Positions 31,131 to 41,907 of a stretch of 64,000 nucleotides of DNA are shown here, piece by piece. This DNA is from Branchipolynoe longqiensis. Taxonomy: Eukaryota; Annelida; Polychaeta; Phyllodocida; Polynoidae. The notes beneath the pieces are model-generated. The model searched no databases. It saw only the letters and a program-made list of their open reading frames with translations, and was not told the origin of the DNA. The stretch's first letter is position 1. Each line of letters starts with the position of its first letter. The stretch is taken from NCBI GenBank assembly GCA_030323885.1, contig CM059197.1, positions 33,001,884-33,065,883 of the forward strand. The letters are read 5' to 3'. Both the position numbers and the translations under genes were made by a program.

Positions 31131-31600
31131 GCATTCAGGCACTAGCTGAGTTACTCCTAGATAAAAGATTCACCCCGTACTTCCAGTACAGGGGTGAAAG
31201 ACAATGGAGTCTAAATACGGGCCAAAATGGCTTTAGTATGGAACAAGAAGTAGAATGCCTGGCACCAGTGTCAAATGGTTACTTATATCAGCACAGAGTT
31301 GGTGAAATGGGAGAGAATGCAAAAAGACAAGATGGCGGCCAGAGAACGCTGTCGATTTCACTTTTAAATTGCATTAAGGTATATGTTTTATTATATTTTC
31401 CAACTCAAAAGTAGCGGATAAACATGAAGACATATACAAAGAATAAATGTTGCTTCTTAGATTGTGAAGTTAGGCTCTCATGAAGACTCATTTCATTAGC
31501 CCGATTTTTCTACCATTTTTATATAAGGCTGGTCTTCACCCATGTACTACAAGTACTGGGTGAATCTTGTAACTAGGTTACTCCGTATTATCTAAGGAGT
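31131..31600. mobile_element. Possible inverted-repeat element
   Basis: Opposed blocks GAGTTACTCCTAGATAAAAG / AGATTCACCCCGTACTTCC (31148-31182) and GTACTGGGTGAATCTTGTAA / CTAGGTTACTCCG (31551-31583). An internal block (31303-31325) recurs inverted at 37397-37418. The boundaries are uncertain. Confidence 0.4.
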
Positions 31601-31842
31601 GGGTTGGGGGTATACGGGGTGGGGTGGGGTGGGGGTATGCCAGGGAACTGGTAAATTCAAGCCATTGAGCTAGTTTCATAGTCTGTCGATGAATAACAAT
31701 TTAACTTTCATGTCAGTTTCCGCAATTCCATCATGATTAGGCATGTTATGTAGTGTACCAGTATGGTGTGACCAAAATACTTTAGCTAAATGTGTAATCA
31801 GAGGCATAGTCATGTTTCGAACGAGTTTTCTTTTGGTATGTT

Positions 31843-32190
31843 CAAAGGGAGCAGGATGTAGGTCAGGCAGTAACGTGTCCACCTGTGAAGGTGTCGGTCA
31901 TCCGATCGATCGAGCTCAGTGGATCCATTTGCAGTTTCCTCTATTTTCCTCTCCAAACAGTGGTTCACAACTGGTTCATCAAAGACTGTGGTATATCCTG
32001 TCCTGTCTGTGGGGGAAAATACATATAAAAGACCCCCTGCTGCTTTTTGGAAAGAGTAGCCTATGTGGCGACGGCGGGTTTCCTCCAAAGAAATAAGTAC
32101 ATCAGAATGACTATATGCTTGATGTCCAATAGCCGATGATAGAAAAATCAATGTTCTCTAGAGGCGACGTTAAATAAAACAAGCTTTAGA
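31843..32190 (+). mobile_element. SINE-D, resembling a SINE common in molluscs
   Basis: tRNA-like head (GTAGGTCAGGCAGTAACGTG, CACCTGTGAAGGTGTCGG), then GGTTCACAACTGGTTCATCA, ATACATATAAAAGACCCCCT, GTGGCGACGGCGGGTTTCCT, TGATGTCCAATAGCCGATGA and a 3' end GGCGACGTTAAATAAAAC. This order of blocks matches what I recall of an abundant SINE in bivalve and gastropod sequences. The family name was not checked. Confidence 0.75.
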
Positions 32191-32570
32191 GGAGGACATG
32201 GAGACATGCATCACTTGCAGATTTTATGTCACGCACGCCGTTATTGAAAACTGAGTCCTTTTAGTGGGATCTACGGCCCCGGCATTGACGTATGTGAGTA
32301 GTATAGCGGAAGTGATCCCTGCTTATAATAGCCAGGATCCAGTGGTTGATTTTCTTTGGCGGTGACAGTGCAATAGATTCATTATGGTGCAAGTAGGCGG
32401 CTGTGCCTGTCACTAGGAGCTGTCTACATGACACAACGGTTATGAAGACTGGATGTCAATCACATTGTGCATAGCAAGGCTCTGTGATTAAGGGAACTGG
32501 GGGTTTTCAGAGCACTGCGTTATGTATGCTACCATTATGTGTAAGTCCAAATAAAGCATGCATACACAAA
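32191..32570. other. No gene seen
   Basis: Unique balanced sequence; no recognizable repeat or coding frame. Confidence 0.45.
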
Positions 32571-32824
32571 TGAGCCAGTCTCAAAAGGTGATACCTCTTC
32601 TTTTTTTGTCCATAGTAACGATTGACACAAAACAGCAGAGACATGGTTACACTGAAAACCAATGACATTTGCTTCTAATCAATATGTATTCTATTGGGAT
32701 TACGAAATACCTTGAAAAAACAAATCAGTTTATCCTGAGCAAATGCATAAACAGATAGTATGTTGATCATTACAATGGACAAAGTTTTGTCCCATAGTGC
32801 TTAGCACCTTTAGAGACAGTCTCA
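32571..32824. mobile_element. MITE-T, second copy
   Basis: TGAGCCAGTCTCAAAAGGTG at the left and CACCTTTAGAGACAGTCTCA at the right. The interior (ATTGACACAAAACAGCAGAG, CTGAGCAAATGCATAAACAG) is about 90 percent identical by eye to 17291-17547. Confidence 0.88.
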
Positions 32825-32843
32825 TATATATGTAGTCACAGTC

Positions 32844-33197
32844 AGCTCTGGTTAATCCGACACATTCACTCACACGCCAAATAATGTTGGATAGCAAATT
32901 GTCGGATTAACCAATTTAGACTATTCCGTCCTCGTTTGTGTTATTTATATAAGATCATATAGGCATATGTTTGACTTAATCATGTATCCAATTGTCTATT
33001 GAAATAATAATAACACCTAAGTAACATATCTACATCTATTACAGATAAACATACATATCAATCATTCACACTAACATTATTTCATATTTAAAAACTTTGA
33101 CAAACTGGACTGCACATCCACTGAAAGAAGGTCTAAATCTAGGATATTAGTGCTAATTCATGTTTGATGGATTTCAAGTATTGGATTAACCAGAGCT
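32844..33197. mobile_element. MITE-P3, GGTTAATCC-type
   Basis: Perfect 15-bp TIRs AGCTCTGGTTAATCC and GGATTAACCAGAGCT. The interior has GTCGGATTAACCAATT. The ends resemble MITE-P2 in sequence style but are a distinct family. Confidence 0.75.
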
Positions 33198-33357
33198 ATA
33201 TGCATGCTAGAGGGATGTTTGTTACAAAAATGAAAGTGTCACTGTCGGAAAGCGTTGTTATCCTCTCAAATTAAAGAGCCAGAATAAACAAGCCAATCTC
33301 TATAGATATCATACCAATATCCAGACCCTTATCTCCTCATGCTACCCTCCGCACCGG

Positions 33358-33668
33358 ATGCAGTGGCTGAATTGGTGAAAGTGCTGGCTTCGCCTGTCGA
33401 AGGTCCGGCATTTGAATCCCAGCCAAGCGAAACCCATGACTTACAAAATTTATCATTGTCGATAGTAAGCCTGACACTTGGCATTACTAGGACAGTTAGT
33501 TCAATATCAGGATAATGGGACTGGGTGGAATATCGGGCAATGGTGCTGGTGGCCTAGTGTCCCAATGTCCCAGTGGTGCAACGCTATAAAGTAGCCATAA
33601 ATGTGCGCTGTCAAACATCGGTGCCCGTCCTGAAATGACCTTAGATCTTGCTGGGATGTAATACCTAA
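33358..33668 (+). mobile_element. SINE-A, near full length
   Basis: Head GATGCAGTGGCTGAATTGGT, B box lost (TTTGAATCCCAG), body GGTGGAATATCGGGCAATGG, 3' end CCTTAGATCTTGCTGGGATG. The tail decays to AAAAAAAAAAC. Confidence 0.85.
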
Positions 33669-34198
33669 AAAAAAAAACTTTAAAAAAAACTCTTCTCAAT
33701 ATGCATCCAATTGCCCACATCCTAACACAAAACCTCGAGCAATTCCTACGTTATATTGGGGTGTATGTAGTCTTGTTTTCAACAACAGTGACCTGATAAA
33801 ATATAATCTCTCTGCACACAGTACCTAGTCAGGTGAGCGTGTGCCCCCTCCCTCACCACACCCCCATTACCTCAGTTAAGGGGGGGGGGGGTGCGGGGGA
33901 TACCACTGTGAAGCGATACTAGAAGCTGGGCGTGGCGCATGCGCACAGGTGAGATCCCCCCCCCCCTCCTCCTCCCTCCTTCCCCCGGCCCCTCAGGTGA
34001 GTTATGTGGGTCATCAGGTAGGTGAACTGGGTAATCTCAGCCCGCAGGTGAGCAGGGGTTGGAAGGTAGATGGTACTAATAGAATATGCGAGATGTGAGT
34101 TACTGCATCAGGGTCAGAGTTCACACATGGGGACCAGGATGGGGCGTCAACGGCGCAGTTAAGGGACCAGTCACACACATACGCTTGCACGCCTACCG
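33669..34198. other. Opposed poly-G/poly-C tracts around a GCGCATGCGC palindrome; no gene
   Basis: A G10 run at about 33881, GCGCATGCGC at 33935-33944 and a C12 run at about 33956. The remainder is unique. Confidence 0.5.
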
Positions 34199-34572
34199 GA
34201 CTGGGTGGCACACTGGATAGAGCATTCGCGTCCCTAGCGGTAGGTCGTGGTATCAATTTCCTGCCGAGTAAAAGCAAAGACTTGTAAAACTGATACTAGT
34301 CACTGACTTGCTAGATGCTGTACCAGGATACCAGGCAGTTCGGCAGTACCAGGATAGGACAAGGGATGGATTGCTTGGCTGGCCTAGCAGCGGGATAATC
34401 TTACACTTACAGAGTGGGATGCCGCATCATGGCACTGCTTGCATTGCACGGTACCCCAATGGGCCAGCACTGTATGGTCGACATCATTGCGCATTGTTGC
34501 AAGTTGGTACCCATCCCGATATGTCCTACTGCTATGTTACTAGGACGGAAAGCCCCAATAAACAAAGCACAC
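34199..34572 (+). mobile_element. SINE-A, near full length, old
   Basis: Head GACTGGGTGGCACACTGGAT, body AGAGTGGGATGCCGCATCAT and GTTGCAAGTTGGTACCCATC, 3' end CTATGTTACTAGGACGGAAA. A CAGGATACCAGGCAG-type local duplication lies at 34321-34345. Confidence 0.8.
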
Positions 34573-34657
34573 ACTTCTATATTGGTTAGCTCCCACAAGT
34601 GCATAGATATTACTGTCATGGAGTGGGGGTGGGGGGAGGGTGAGGAATATGGGAAAT

Positions 34658-34808
34658 GACGCACATAGAGCAGGATTCAAAGCCACACTTCCTGCCATTC
34701 CTGGGCCAGTGTGTTAACCATTACACCCGCCTACGCTCCCTGATGCAATCACCCTATCCACGCTTTCCTGTATATGCGGGTCCTTGCCTGAGAGGTTGGT
34801 GAAATAAC
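34658..34808 (-). mobile_element. SINE-B 5' part
   Basis: Minus strand: ACCTCTCAGGCAAGGACC, GATGCAATCACC-type spacer reversed, then GGTGTAATGGTTAACACACT (A box) and GGCTTTGAATCCTGC (B box). The body is absent. Confidence 0.7.
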
Positions 34809-34907
34809 CAAACTGGTTGGCTATTGGGCGAGGTAGGGATCCAGACAATGCAATGCTAAGTTGTCCAGCCTCGTCTGACTGACTACAGCTGTCTTTACTC
34901 TTCTGAC

Positions 34908-35062
34908 AGCATTTCTTGAAGATTGTGGAAGATTTATATTGCCTATCATGAATAAGTCTGAATAGTCTTGTTTTCACGATTAAACAGCTGGTTGATAGAA
35001 AGCCAGAGCCAAGGGACTTTTAGCATCCCACACCACATAGACATGCTAACGAGAGAAGCTGA
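34908..35062 (-). mobile_element. SINE-C 3' part
   Basis: TTCTTGAAGATTGTGGAAG, TGCCTATCATGAATAAGTCT and CCACACCACATAGACATG match the 3' half of SINE-C. The tRNA-like head is missing. Confidence 0.7.
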
Positions 35063-36190
35063 ACACACAGTCCGCACTGCTGGTATCCAGGGGACATTAA
35101 TAATACTTTCCTCTTCCTGCTTTCATCCCAGCTCCTCGTGGTGGCCAAATGAGGCATAAACCCGGCCCAGAGAGGCCTAACACGGGCCTACTTCATTGAC
35201 CACCCCTCTCTACATTCATTTAGTCGGCATTACCTATGCGTCCACTGCGACCATCCATATAAAACCTGTACCACACTATGTTAACACCCCAATCCCCCCC
35301 CCCCCCACCCCTTCATCCTGATAAGTCCATATATGGGCAGTGCCTCCACCCCACCCCCACCATCTGTAGCCCGGCCCACCCCTCACCACATTCTGTACCT
35401 GACCTGTACTCGCCAAATTCCTTTCTGCTGTATCATATGGCGAATAATCGCACCTGGTGTTTTGGTGGGTAATATTCCCAACATATGCCTAAAATAGGAA
35501 CTTGTGCTGTTAAATTTGTTTATCCACCACATGGAAAGTGTGTTTTTTTTTGTTAAGCGCATGATACGCATTTAATGCGAAGGGAATGTTCAGCCTGGGC
35601 TAGTGTAGTTAGTCAGGGCGCAGTTGACAGATGGGGTCAGTGCGGAATGGTCACTACTAACCAGCACCACATAATAAAGCCACAGACACTGTCCGTGTAG
35701 GACTGACCCCGGCATTGCACTTCATTACCTTACGCCGGCCCCTGCACCCCCCTCCCCCCCCCACCCACTCACCGCCCCCCCCCCCCCCCAGCCTCGCTCT
35801 CGGATCACTCACGGCGCCGCGGATACTTCCTGATTAACACGTGACCCTCGAGGGACGCGGCCACCGTCTTGAAGATGCCTCGGTGTCATGATTTAGGGAG
35901 GGTTTGCGCATGTCCCGTCCACGTGAATTAATTAATGCTCCCCGGGGAGGTTATGCGAGGAAGGGAGGTGGTGTGGGTTGGGGGTTGGGGGATTCTGGAG
36001 GAGAGGGATGGGGGATGGGCGGATTGGGGGTGGGGGATAGTTAGGTGCGGGGAGGGGGTGATGGGACAAGTTTGGCCGGCGTATGGGCAAAAGCAAGCCG
36101 GGGGATATAGGCATAACTGAATAAGCGGCAAGGAATTTTATTATTGAACAGGATTTGCATGCGGTTATCATTGCAACAGATAGTTTCATT
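35063..36190. other. No gene seen; several C-rich patches
   Basis: About 1.1 kb with poly-C runs (35295, 35750-35790) and a GGGGATTGGGGGTGGG patch (35970-36060). The unique part contains GGATTTGCATGCGGTTATCA, an octamer-like ATTTGCAT word. No coding frame with recognizable content. Confidence 0.4.
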
Positions 36191-36194
36191 TATG

Positions 36195-36275
36195 TACCAA
36201 CAAATTGTGCTGAACGGACGGAAGACCAGTGCTCTGGTGCTGACAAAGGGCATGAATCACTGAATAAACTACATG
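36195..36275 (-). repeat. Rep-65 dispersed repeat
   Basis: Minus strand: GTAGTTTATTCAGTGATTCA, CAGCACCAGAGCACTGGTCT, TCCGTCCGTTCAGC. Confidence 0.75.
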
Positions 36276-36356
36276 TTAGGAGATAGGAAAAAAAAAAGTC
36301 AGTGACACAACCTGGCAAGTAATGGGGAATATGGGGAGACATCAGCAGCTAAAATA

Positions 36357-36425
36357 CAGTAAAACCTTTCTAAATCCACCGACCATGGGACCGACTTTAA
36401 ATGGACTATTTAGGGAAGTGGTCAT
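36357..36425. mobile_element. MITE-P1 solo left end
   Basis: CAGTAAAACCTTTCTAAATC through TTAAATGGACTATTTAGGGA. It is cut at about 36425; the other half is absent. Confidence 0.8.
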
Positions 36426-36783
36426 TTGTGCCATTTGTGCCATTTGTGACATTGCTGACTACCACACTTCGTTTTCCCAGGCCATCACCCATCTATGTAT
36501 TGACAAGGCTCAATGTTGCTTAATTTCGGTGATCTGACAAGAACCGGTGTTAGCAAAGTAACATTTTTCACATGATGGCCGAGTGGGTTGAAAGTGGAGC
36601 GAGCCGAACTCTACCTTCACCCACACCCATAGTGTGATGTCGCTTCGATTACAGAATATCGGATCAGGTGGTCAATGAGTTGAGCACCCATTTCCCATGT
36701 GACATGGTCATGAGAGTCTAAGCCCTGGTTTGAACAATCAATAAGTCAAATCAATAACTTTAAAATGTATTCCCTGTGCCCCA

Positions 36784-37075
36784 ACCTCTGCCAATTTGGA
36801 TTTCGACCTCTATATATACTCGCCGTGAATATTGCCTATACTGCCAACATAGTGTAAAGCAACCACCAATCGATCAATCATCAAATCTCTGTGTATAACT
36901 TCCAGCGTCATCAAAGGCCATTTGCTCTCATAGCATGTCTATGTGGCGTGGGAGGTTAAAAATCCATTGGGTCGGTAAAAGTATAGGCTCTGGCTTTCTA
37001 TCGGCAAACTGTGTAATGGTGAAAATAAGTCTATTCAGACATATCCATGACAGGCAGTATAAATCTACGCGAACA
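36784..37075 (+). mobile_element. SINE-C, 5' head replaced, with internal inserted piece
   Basis: CTCTGCCAATTTGGATTTCG, then foreign sequence (36810-36890), then GTGTATAACTTCCAGCGTCA and the body to ATGACAGGCAGTATAAATC. The interruption looks like an insertion of about 85 bp. Confidence 0.65.
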
Positions 37076-37622
37076 AAAAATACTTGTCAATACATAGCCT
37101 GGTGCGCTCTGTATTACGAGTCAAGGGGCAATGAGAAAGACCAATTGTCTGCAATTGTCTGTCCTTTAGAAGTGGGTATCCACAGTTGTGAACAGTAGTC
37201 TATCCATAGCAGTATTATGAAGTTTCACAAGGTTTTCATTACCCCACCTTCTATTGACTTAAATGTACGAAGCACCCATCCACTATATTTTGATAACCCA
37301 CTTCTTTCAAAATTCAGAATTGATTAAATCATGGCGATTTATAGACGTTAAAACTTCAATGGAGAGAATCCAGTTGCCGCCATCTTGGTATGGTGACATT
37401 CTCTCCCAGTTCATCAACTCTATGCCAATACAGATAAACACCGCATGCTGGAACGAGGACCTCTGCAGCCCATTTACAGTTCATGCATGATGGAGGGTTG
37501 GTGACTGGCAAGTTTACAAAAGGTGGCAATTGGCCGAGTCGACAATTACCGGTGTGGCATAAACCTTGGGTGGCGACACTTGTAAAGATTTTGTGTATTT
37601 TATGAGTGATGCGATGTAAGTT
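37076..37622. other. Possible inverted-repeat relic; no gene
   Basis: AGAAGTGGGTATCC (about 37159) is mirrored by ATAACCCACTTCTTTC (about 37295). Part of the segment is homologous, inverted, to 31195-31330. No coding frame recognized. Confidence 0.4.
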
Positions 37623-37625
37623 ATA

Positions 37626-38566
37626 TAGTAGCAGTTAGGACTTAATCGGTAGAGTGCGGGCCTCGCATGTGGAAGGTCGGGAGTTCGGTTCCCAGTCGAG
37701 TCAAACCAATGACTTTAAAATTGATACTTGTCGCTTCCTAGCCTGGCGCTCAGCATTAATAGGATAGGGCAAGGGCCGCTTGGCTCAGTGTCAGGAAAAT
37801 GTGACCAAGTGGGATATCGGGTCATGATTTCCCAGTGGGACAGCACTATGAACTCACCATGAGCGTGCACTGTCACAAGTTAAGGGCACATTCCATATAC
37901 GCGTAATGCGTAATGTGCAATCCGTTATGCATTATGCGTTATGCGTTATGCGAATGCCATCATTCCATACACGCGTAATGCGTAATGCGTTATGCGTCAC
38001 ACGACTGGCTATATTTAAAAAATAAAAATAAACAATTATTCTCCATACTGCTCTGTATATTGGATTGATATCTATGTAACTTTTTGTACGTCACATGGGG
38101 TTTCCTACCTTTATTATAACCAAATTATAGATAAGTATTCATATTTTTGTGGCTCTGGTAGCATTTTTACCAACCCAAACCCATCCCGAACCCCCACCAC
38201 CACCACTACCATATGTTTCCACTCAGAAGCCTTGTGCGTGACCATTCCGTAATGCTCAGTCGCCTCTCCTAGTGTTAAACTAATGGACACATCAGACTCA
38301 GATTTCTATTCGCACCACCTTTATGCATTACGCATTACGCACCGATCGCTACATGGAGCGATCGGGATAATGGATTTCTTTCGCATTCGCATTACGCATT
38401 ACGCGTGTATGGAATGTAGCTCATAGGTTTCAAGGCGTTTCAATTTTTTGTCACATTCGCATTCGTATTCGCATTACGCCTTACGCGTATATGGAATGCG
38501 CCCTTTAGTAGCCATGCTGATATGAACCTAGATGTTGCCAGGACGTAAAACTCCAAAAACCAACCA
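37626..38566 (+). mobile_element. SINE-A split by a Harbinger-like element
   Basis: Head ACTTAATCGGTAGAGTGCGG and GGAGTTCGGTTCCCAGTCGA, body to GTGCACTGTCACAAG at 37879. It resumes at 38508 with GTAGCCATGCTGATATGAAC and the GATGTTGCCAGGACGTAAAA 3' end. Removing 37883-38504 plus one TTA restores a continuous SINE. Confidence 0.9.
37883..38504. mobile_element. Harbinger-like element with GCGTAAT subterminal repeats
   Basis: TIRs AGGGCACATTCCATATACGC and GCGTATATGGAATGCGCCCT, TTA duplication at 37880-37882 and 38505-38507. Each end has two stacked copies of the terminal word: CATTCC-A-A-ACGCG at 37889 and 37971, and its complement at 38402 and 38484. Between them are GCGTAAT heptamers. The interior (38040-38330) is unique and homologous, in reverse orientation, to 47343-48056. 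Confidence 0.85.
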
Positions 38567-38595
38567 ACATAGCGCTATATGTCGGCCATTCACAG

Positions 38596-38929
38596 CTGGG
38601 TGCGGTGGCCGAATCGATAGAGCACAGGTCTCGCGTGCGGAAGATCGGAAGTTTGCGAGTTCGGTTCCCGGTCGAGTCAAACCAATGACTTAAAAATGTA
38701 TACTTGTCGCTTCCTAACCTGGTGCTCGGCATTATTAGGAAGTGGCAAGGGCTGGTTAGCTCGGTGTCAGGATAATGTGAGTGGGATATCGGTTCATGGT
38801 GCTGGCGGCCTGATTTCCCAGTGGGACACCACTATGAAATCACCATGAGGGCATACTGTCACAAGTCGGTACCCATCCTGATATGAGCTTAGATGTTGCT
38901 AGGATGTAAAACAACAACAAACAAACAAA
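38596..38929 (+). mobile_element. SINE-A, full length
   Basis: Head GCGGTGGCCGAATCGATAGA, B box GAGTTCGGTTCCCGG, body GAGTGGGATATCGGTTCATG, 3' end GATGTTGCTAGGATGTAAAA, tail CAACAACAAACAAACAAAA. Possible short duplication ACAGCT at both sides. Confidence 0.92.
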
Positions 38930-39363
38930 ACAGCTTTGAGGCAGAAGGGGGGGGGGCATCTCCGGACGATCACAATTCCCATGCCCTGTAATGTTCTTCC
39001 GTTTTTTAGGGATTACAAACAATAATCCCTTTTAGAGAAAAAAAAGAAGTGGATCTTTATGATACCAACCCATCCCAAATTATATATAACCAAATGGCAA
39101 AGAAGATTCCACGCAAAGCTTTATCAACAATAGGCGCTCTTAAAACAAGAAAATTAAAAAAAACATTTAAAGATTTTTTAGAAAAAAAAGAAGTAAAAAG
39201 TAGATCAGTGTGATACGAAGCCAGCCTAAATTATACACCCAATGACATGCAGGTTGTACTTATCTAAACCCGGTCTGACGTGCAATGACACCTTATTTCA
39301 AACAGCAGGGGGTATAATTATTAGTCTGTATCTGTTGGCGATGTCGTCACTCCTCACACCTGT
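38930..39363. other. No gene seen
   Basis: AT-rich sequence with duplicated TTTTAGAGAAAAAAAAGAAGT (39029) and TTTTTAGAAAAAAAAGAAGT (39176), a local duplication of about 147 bp that is partly diverged. Confidence 0.45.
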
Positions 39364-39431
39364 GTAGCGCCCGTCCTTATATCACCATAGATGTTGCTAG
39401 GACGTAAAACAACAACAACCACACAAATACA
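39364..39431 (+). mobile_element. SINE-A, 5'-truncated, with target-site duplication
   Basis: CCGTCCTTATATCACCATAG, GTTGCTAGGACGTAAAACAA, AC-rich tail. Flanked by perfect CCTCACACCTGT (39352-39363 and 39432-39443). Confidence 0.9.
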
Positions 39432-39796
39432 CCTCACACCTGTATGATACCGGCGGGGGTGCATTTCGCTTTGTATTTTCCTGTGCAAATACAGGTAGTG
39501 TTCCGCTTGTATGTTGGTGTGTTTGTACTTCAACTTACAAATACAAGTAAGTCTAGCTTTAGTAAAAAATAAATTAGTTTTAAAATAAGAATATTGCCGT
39601 CTTTAACTCTGTGACGTGCGGTGGTTAGAGCAGTAAGACTGGCAGCAATGTGCTCGCCACAAATTGAGAGTGAAATCTGACTAAAAAATGTTTTGTGTTT
39701 TTTGTTTGTTCTTTTAAATTAATCGACTAATATTTTTTTCTCGCCATTGGCTCAGTGGTTTTCCGGACATCACATAAAGCAGTTCTCCTCAGTGCA
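39432..39796. other. No gene seen
   Basis: AT-rich unique sequence, with (CAAATACA)-type near repeats near 39486-39545. Confidence 0.45.
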
Positions 39797-40130
39797 GACG
39801 CGATGGCCAAATGAGTTAGAGCGTCCGTCTCCCGTGTTGGTAGATCGTGGGGTCGTGGGTTCGAACCCTGGTCAAGTCAAATCAATGACTGAAAAATTGA
39901 TACTTGTTGCTTCCTAACCTGGCGCACGGCATTATTAGGATAGGGCAAGGACTGGTTGGCTCAGTGTCAGGATAATGTGACTGAGTGGGATATCAGGTCA
40001 TGGTGTTGGCAGGCTGGTCTTCCAATGGGGTAGCACTATAAAGTTGCCATGAGTGCGCACTGTCACAAGTCAGCACCCATCCTGATATGACCTTAGATGT
40101 TGCTAGGACGTAAACCAACAACAAACAAAC
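39797..40130 (+). mobile_element. SINE-A, full length, well preserved
   Basis: Head GATGGCCAAATGAGTTAGAG, B box GGGTTCGAACCCTGG, body CTGAGTGGGATATCAGGTCA, 3' end CTTAGATGTTGCTAGGACGT, tail CCAACAACAAACAAAC. Flanks CTCAGTGCA (39788-39796) and CTCAGTACA (40131-40139) are a likely 9-bp duplication. Confidence 0.95.
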
Positions 40131-40398
40131 CTCAGTACACATTACAGAGGCTTTCAAGTAGAAATATTGTTGTGTAGCATATAGTTATAATCTGATTTTA
40201 TTTAAAGAGTTTTGTGTTTTTACGTCGTACAAGTAGGCCTACACAGTCTGTGGTTATGTAACACACAGTTACAGTAACTGGAAAGAACTAAAATCATTAG
40301 CTGTAATTACAAGCAATACCCTGGTCCCGGGCGAGTAGCTCTGCCAAATAAATTGTGAAAGGAACTCACAGTATGTTTTTCCGTACATTGCAGCATAG

Positions 40399-40725
40399 CT
40401 TTTGTTTGTTGTTTTATGTCCTAGCAACATCAAAGGTCATATCAGGATGCATACCGACTTGTGACAGTGCGCACTCATGGTGAATTTATAGTGCTGCCTC
40501 ACTGGGAGATCAGGATGCCAGCACCATGACTTAATATCCCACTCAGTCACATTATCCTGACACTGAGCCAACCAGTCCTTGCTTTCTCCTAAATATTCTG
40601 AGCACCTGGCTTGGAATCGACAAGTATACATTTTTAAGTCATTGGTTTGACTCGACCATGGGTTCGGACCCGCCGATCTCACAAAATAGGAGATGGACGC
40701 TCAACTCAGTCGGCCTCCCCGTCTG
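40399..40725 (-). mobile_element. SINE-A, full length
   Basis: Minus-strand head GGAGGCCGACTGAGTTGAGC, B box GGGTCCGAACCC, complete body, 3' end TTTGATGTTGCTAGGACATA and tail AACAACAAACAAAAG. Confidence 0.92.
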
Positions 40726-40739
40726 GTTTGAAGGGTAGC

Positions 40740-41060
40740 AGTGTGCATTGGTAACTGATCAAATGGGATGTTGAGGATTCCAAAATCCGACCCAGTCAAA
40801 CCAATGACTTACCAAATTAATACTTGTCGATACCTAACCTGGTGATTTGCATTAATAAGATAGAACAAGGATTGGTTTGATCAGTATCAGGATAATGTGA
40901 CCGAGTGGGATATTAGGTTATGGTGCTGGCAGCCCAGTCTCCCACTAGGGGCAGCACTATCATATAAAATCTCCATACATGCACACTGCCACAAGTCGGT
41001 ACCAGTTCTGATATGATCGTAGATCTTGCTAGGATGTAAAACCCCAACAAGCAAACACAG
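40740..41060 (+). mobile_element. SINE-A, head degenerate
   Basis: The body starts at CAGTCAAACCAATGACTTAC and runs complete to GATCTTGCTAGGATGTAAAA and CCCCAACAAGCAAACA. The tRNA-like head is largely lost. It sits tail-to-tail with nothing and head-to-head with the copy at 40399. Confidence 0.88.
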
Positions 41061-41101
41061 TGTATATCACTAGACTCTGTGATATATTTACAAGTTGGTT
41101 T

Positions 41102-41455
41102 TAAAGTTGCATAGTCCGATGAAGCATCCAATTTTCAAAACCAAAACAATTATCTAGATTTGGTTCTACATATCTAATTTAGATATTCGTGTGCTTATTA
41201 AGCATGTGTTGTCACATAGAAGGGAACACTGAGACAATTTAATAGAACCTGCTACTGCAGAAGCCTATAGTGTCAGAGTTTTGGCATGCTTGTCAAAACT
41301 AATTTTCCATGTCTGTACTTCAAATATCTCAAATGTTAGCCCTTTACAATAATAGTAACTTCAAAGCAAAGTTAGATAGATTATAACAATAAATTCAATA
41401 TGTTTATCTCAGAAAAATGTCAGAAACTCAAAAGCATCGGACTATGCAACTTTAA
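41102..41455. mobile_element. MITE-Q, complete
   Basis: TTAAAGTTGCATAGTCCGAT and ATCGGACTATGCAACTTTAA TIRs, about 350 bp, with possible TTAA or TA target. The interior has all family blocks in order (CAATTATCTAGATTTGGTTC, TTATTAAGCATGTGTTG, CTGCAGAAGCCTATAGTG, TTATCTCAGAAAAATGTCAG). It is the best reference copy. Confidence 0.92.
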
Positions 41456-41576
41456 TAACATTGATTAGTTGTAATTAGGTGGGACACTTGCTTCACCTCG
41501 GGCAAGCTGCGCGATCAAGCCCTGCGATGGTCAAACAATAAATACTTGATATAATTCAATGTAAGAATATGTGGTG

Positions 41577-41885
41577 GTGTTCTCTGTGGCGGAGTGGTTA
41601 GAGTGTCTGACTTTTTTCTAGGTCGGACTCCTAATCTGAAGGTCGGTGGTTCGATTCCCCATGCCCCTACCTCTGCCAATTTGGATTTCCACTGCTGTGT
41701 ATAACTTACAGCATCATCAAAGGCCGGTTGCTCGCATACCATGTCTATGTGGGGTGGGAGGTTAAAAATCACTTGGGTCGGTAAAAGTGTAGGCTCGGGC
41801 TTTCTATCGACAAACTGTCTAATGGTGAAAACAAGCCTATTCAGGCTTATCCATGATAGGCAGTATACATCTTCAAGGAAAAAAA
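41577..41885 (+). mobile_element. SINE-C, full length
   Basis: Head GTTCTCTGTGGCGGAGTGGT, extra-long variable region, B box GGTGGTTCGATTCCCC. Body ATTTGGATTTCCACTGCTGT, GGGTGGGAGGTTAAAAATCA, 3' TATCCATGATAGGCAGTATA. The tail is purine-rich (AAGGAAAAAAAAG). Confidence 0.9.
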
Positions 41886-41907
41886 AGAAAGAAAAAAAGA
41901 ATACCTA

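Noticed and set aside
30938..31414. 158-codon frame as a candidate gene
   Set aside because: Crosses a direct repeat and a suspected inverted-repeat element; no recognizable domain, no homologous frame preserved at 37397.
41577..41662. Possible functional class II tRNA gene
   Set aside because: Followed immediately by the SINE-C body shared with four other loci; the acceptor stem has no matching 3' strand.
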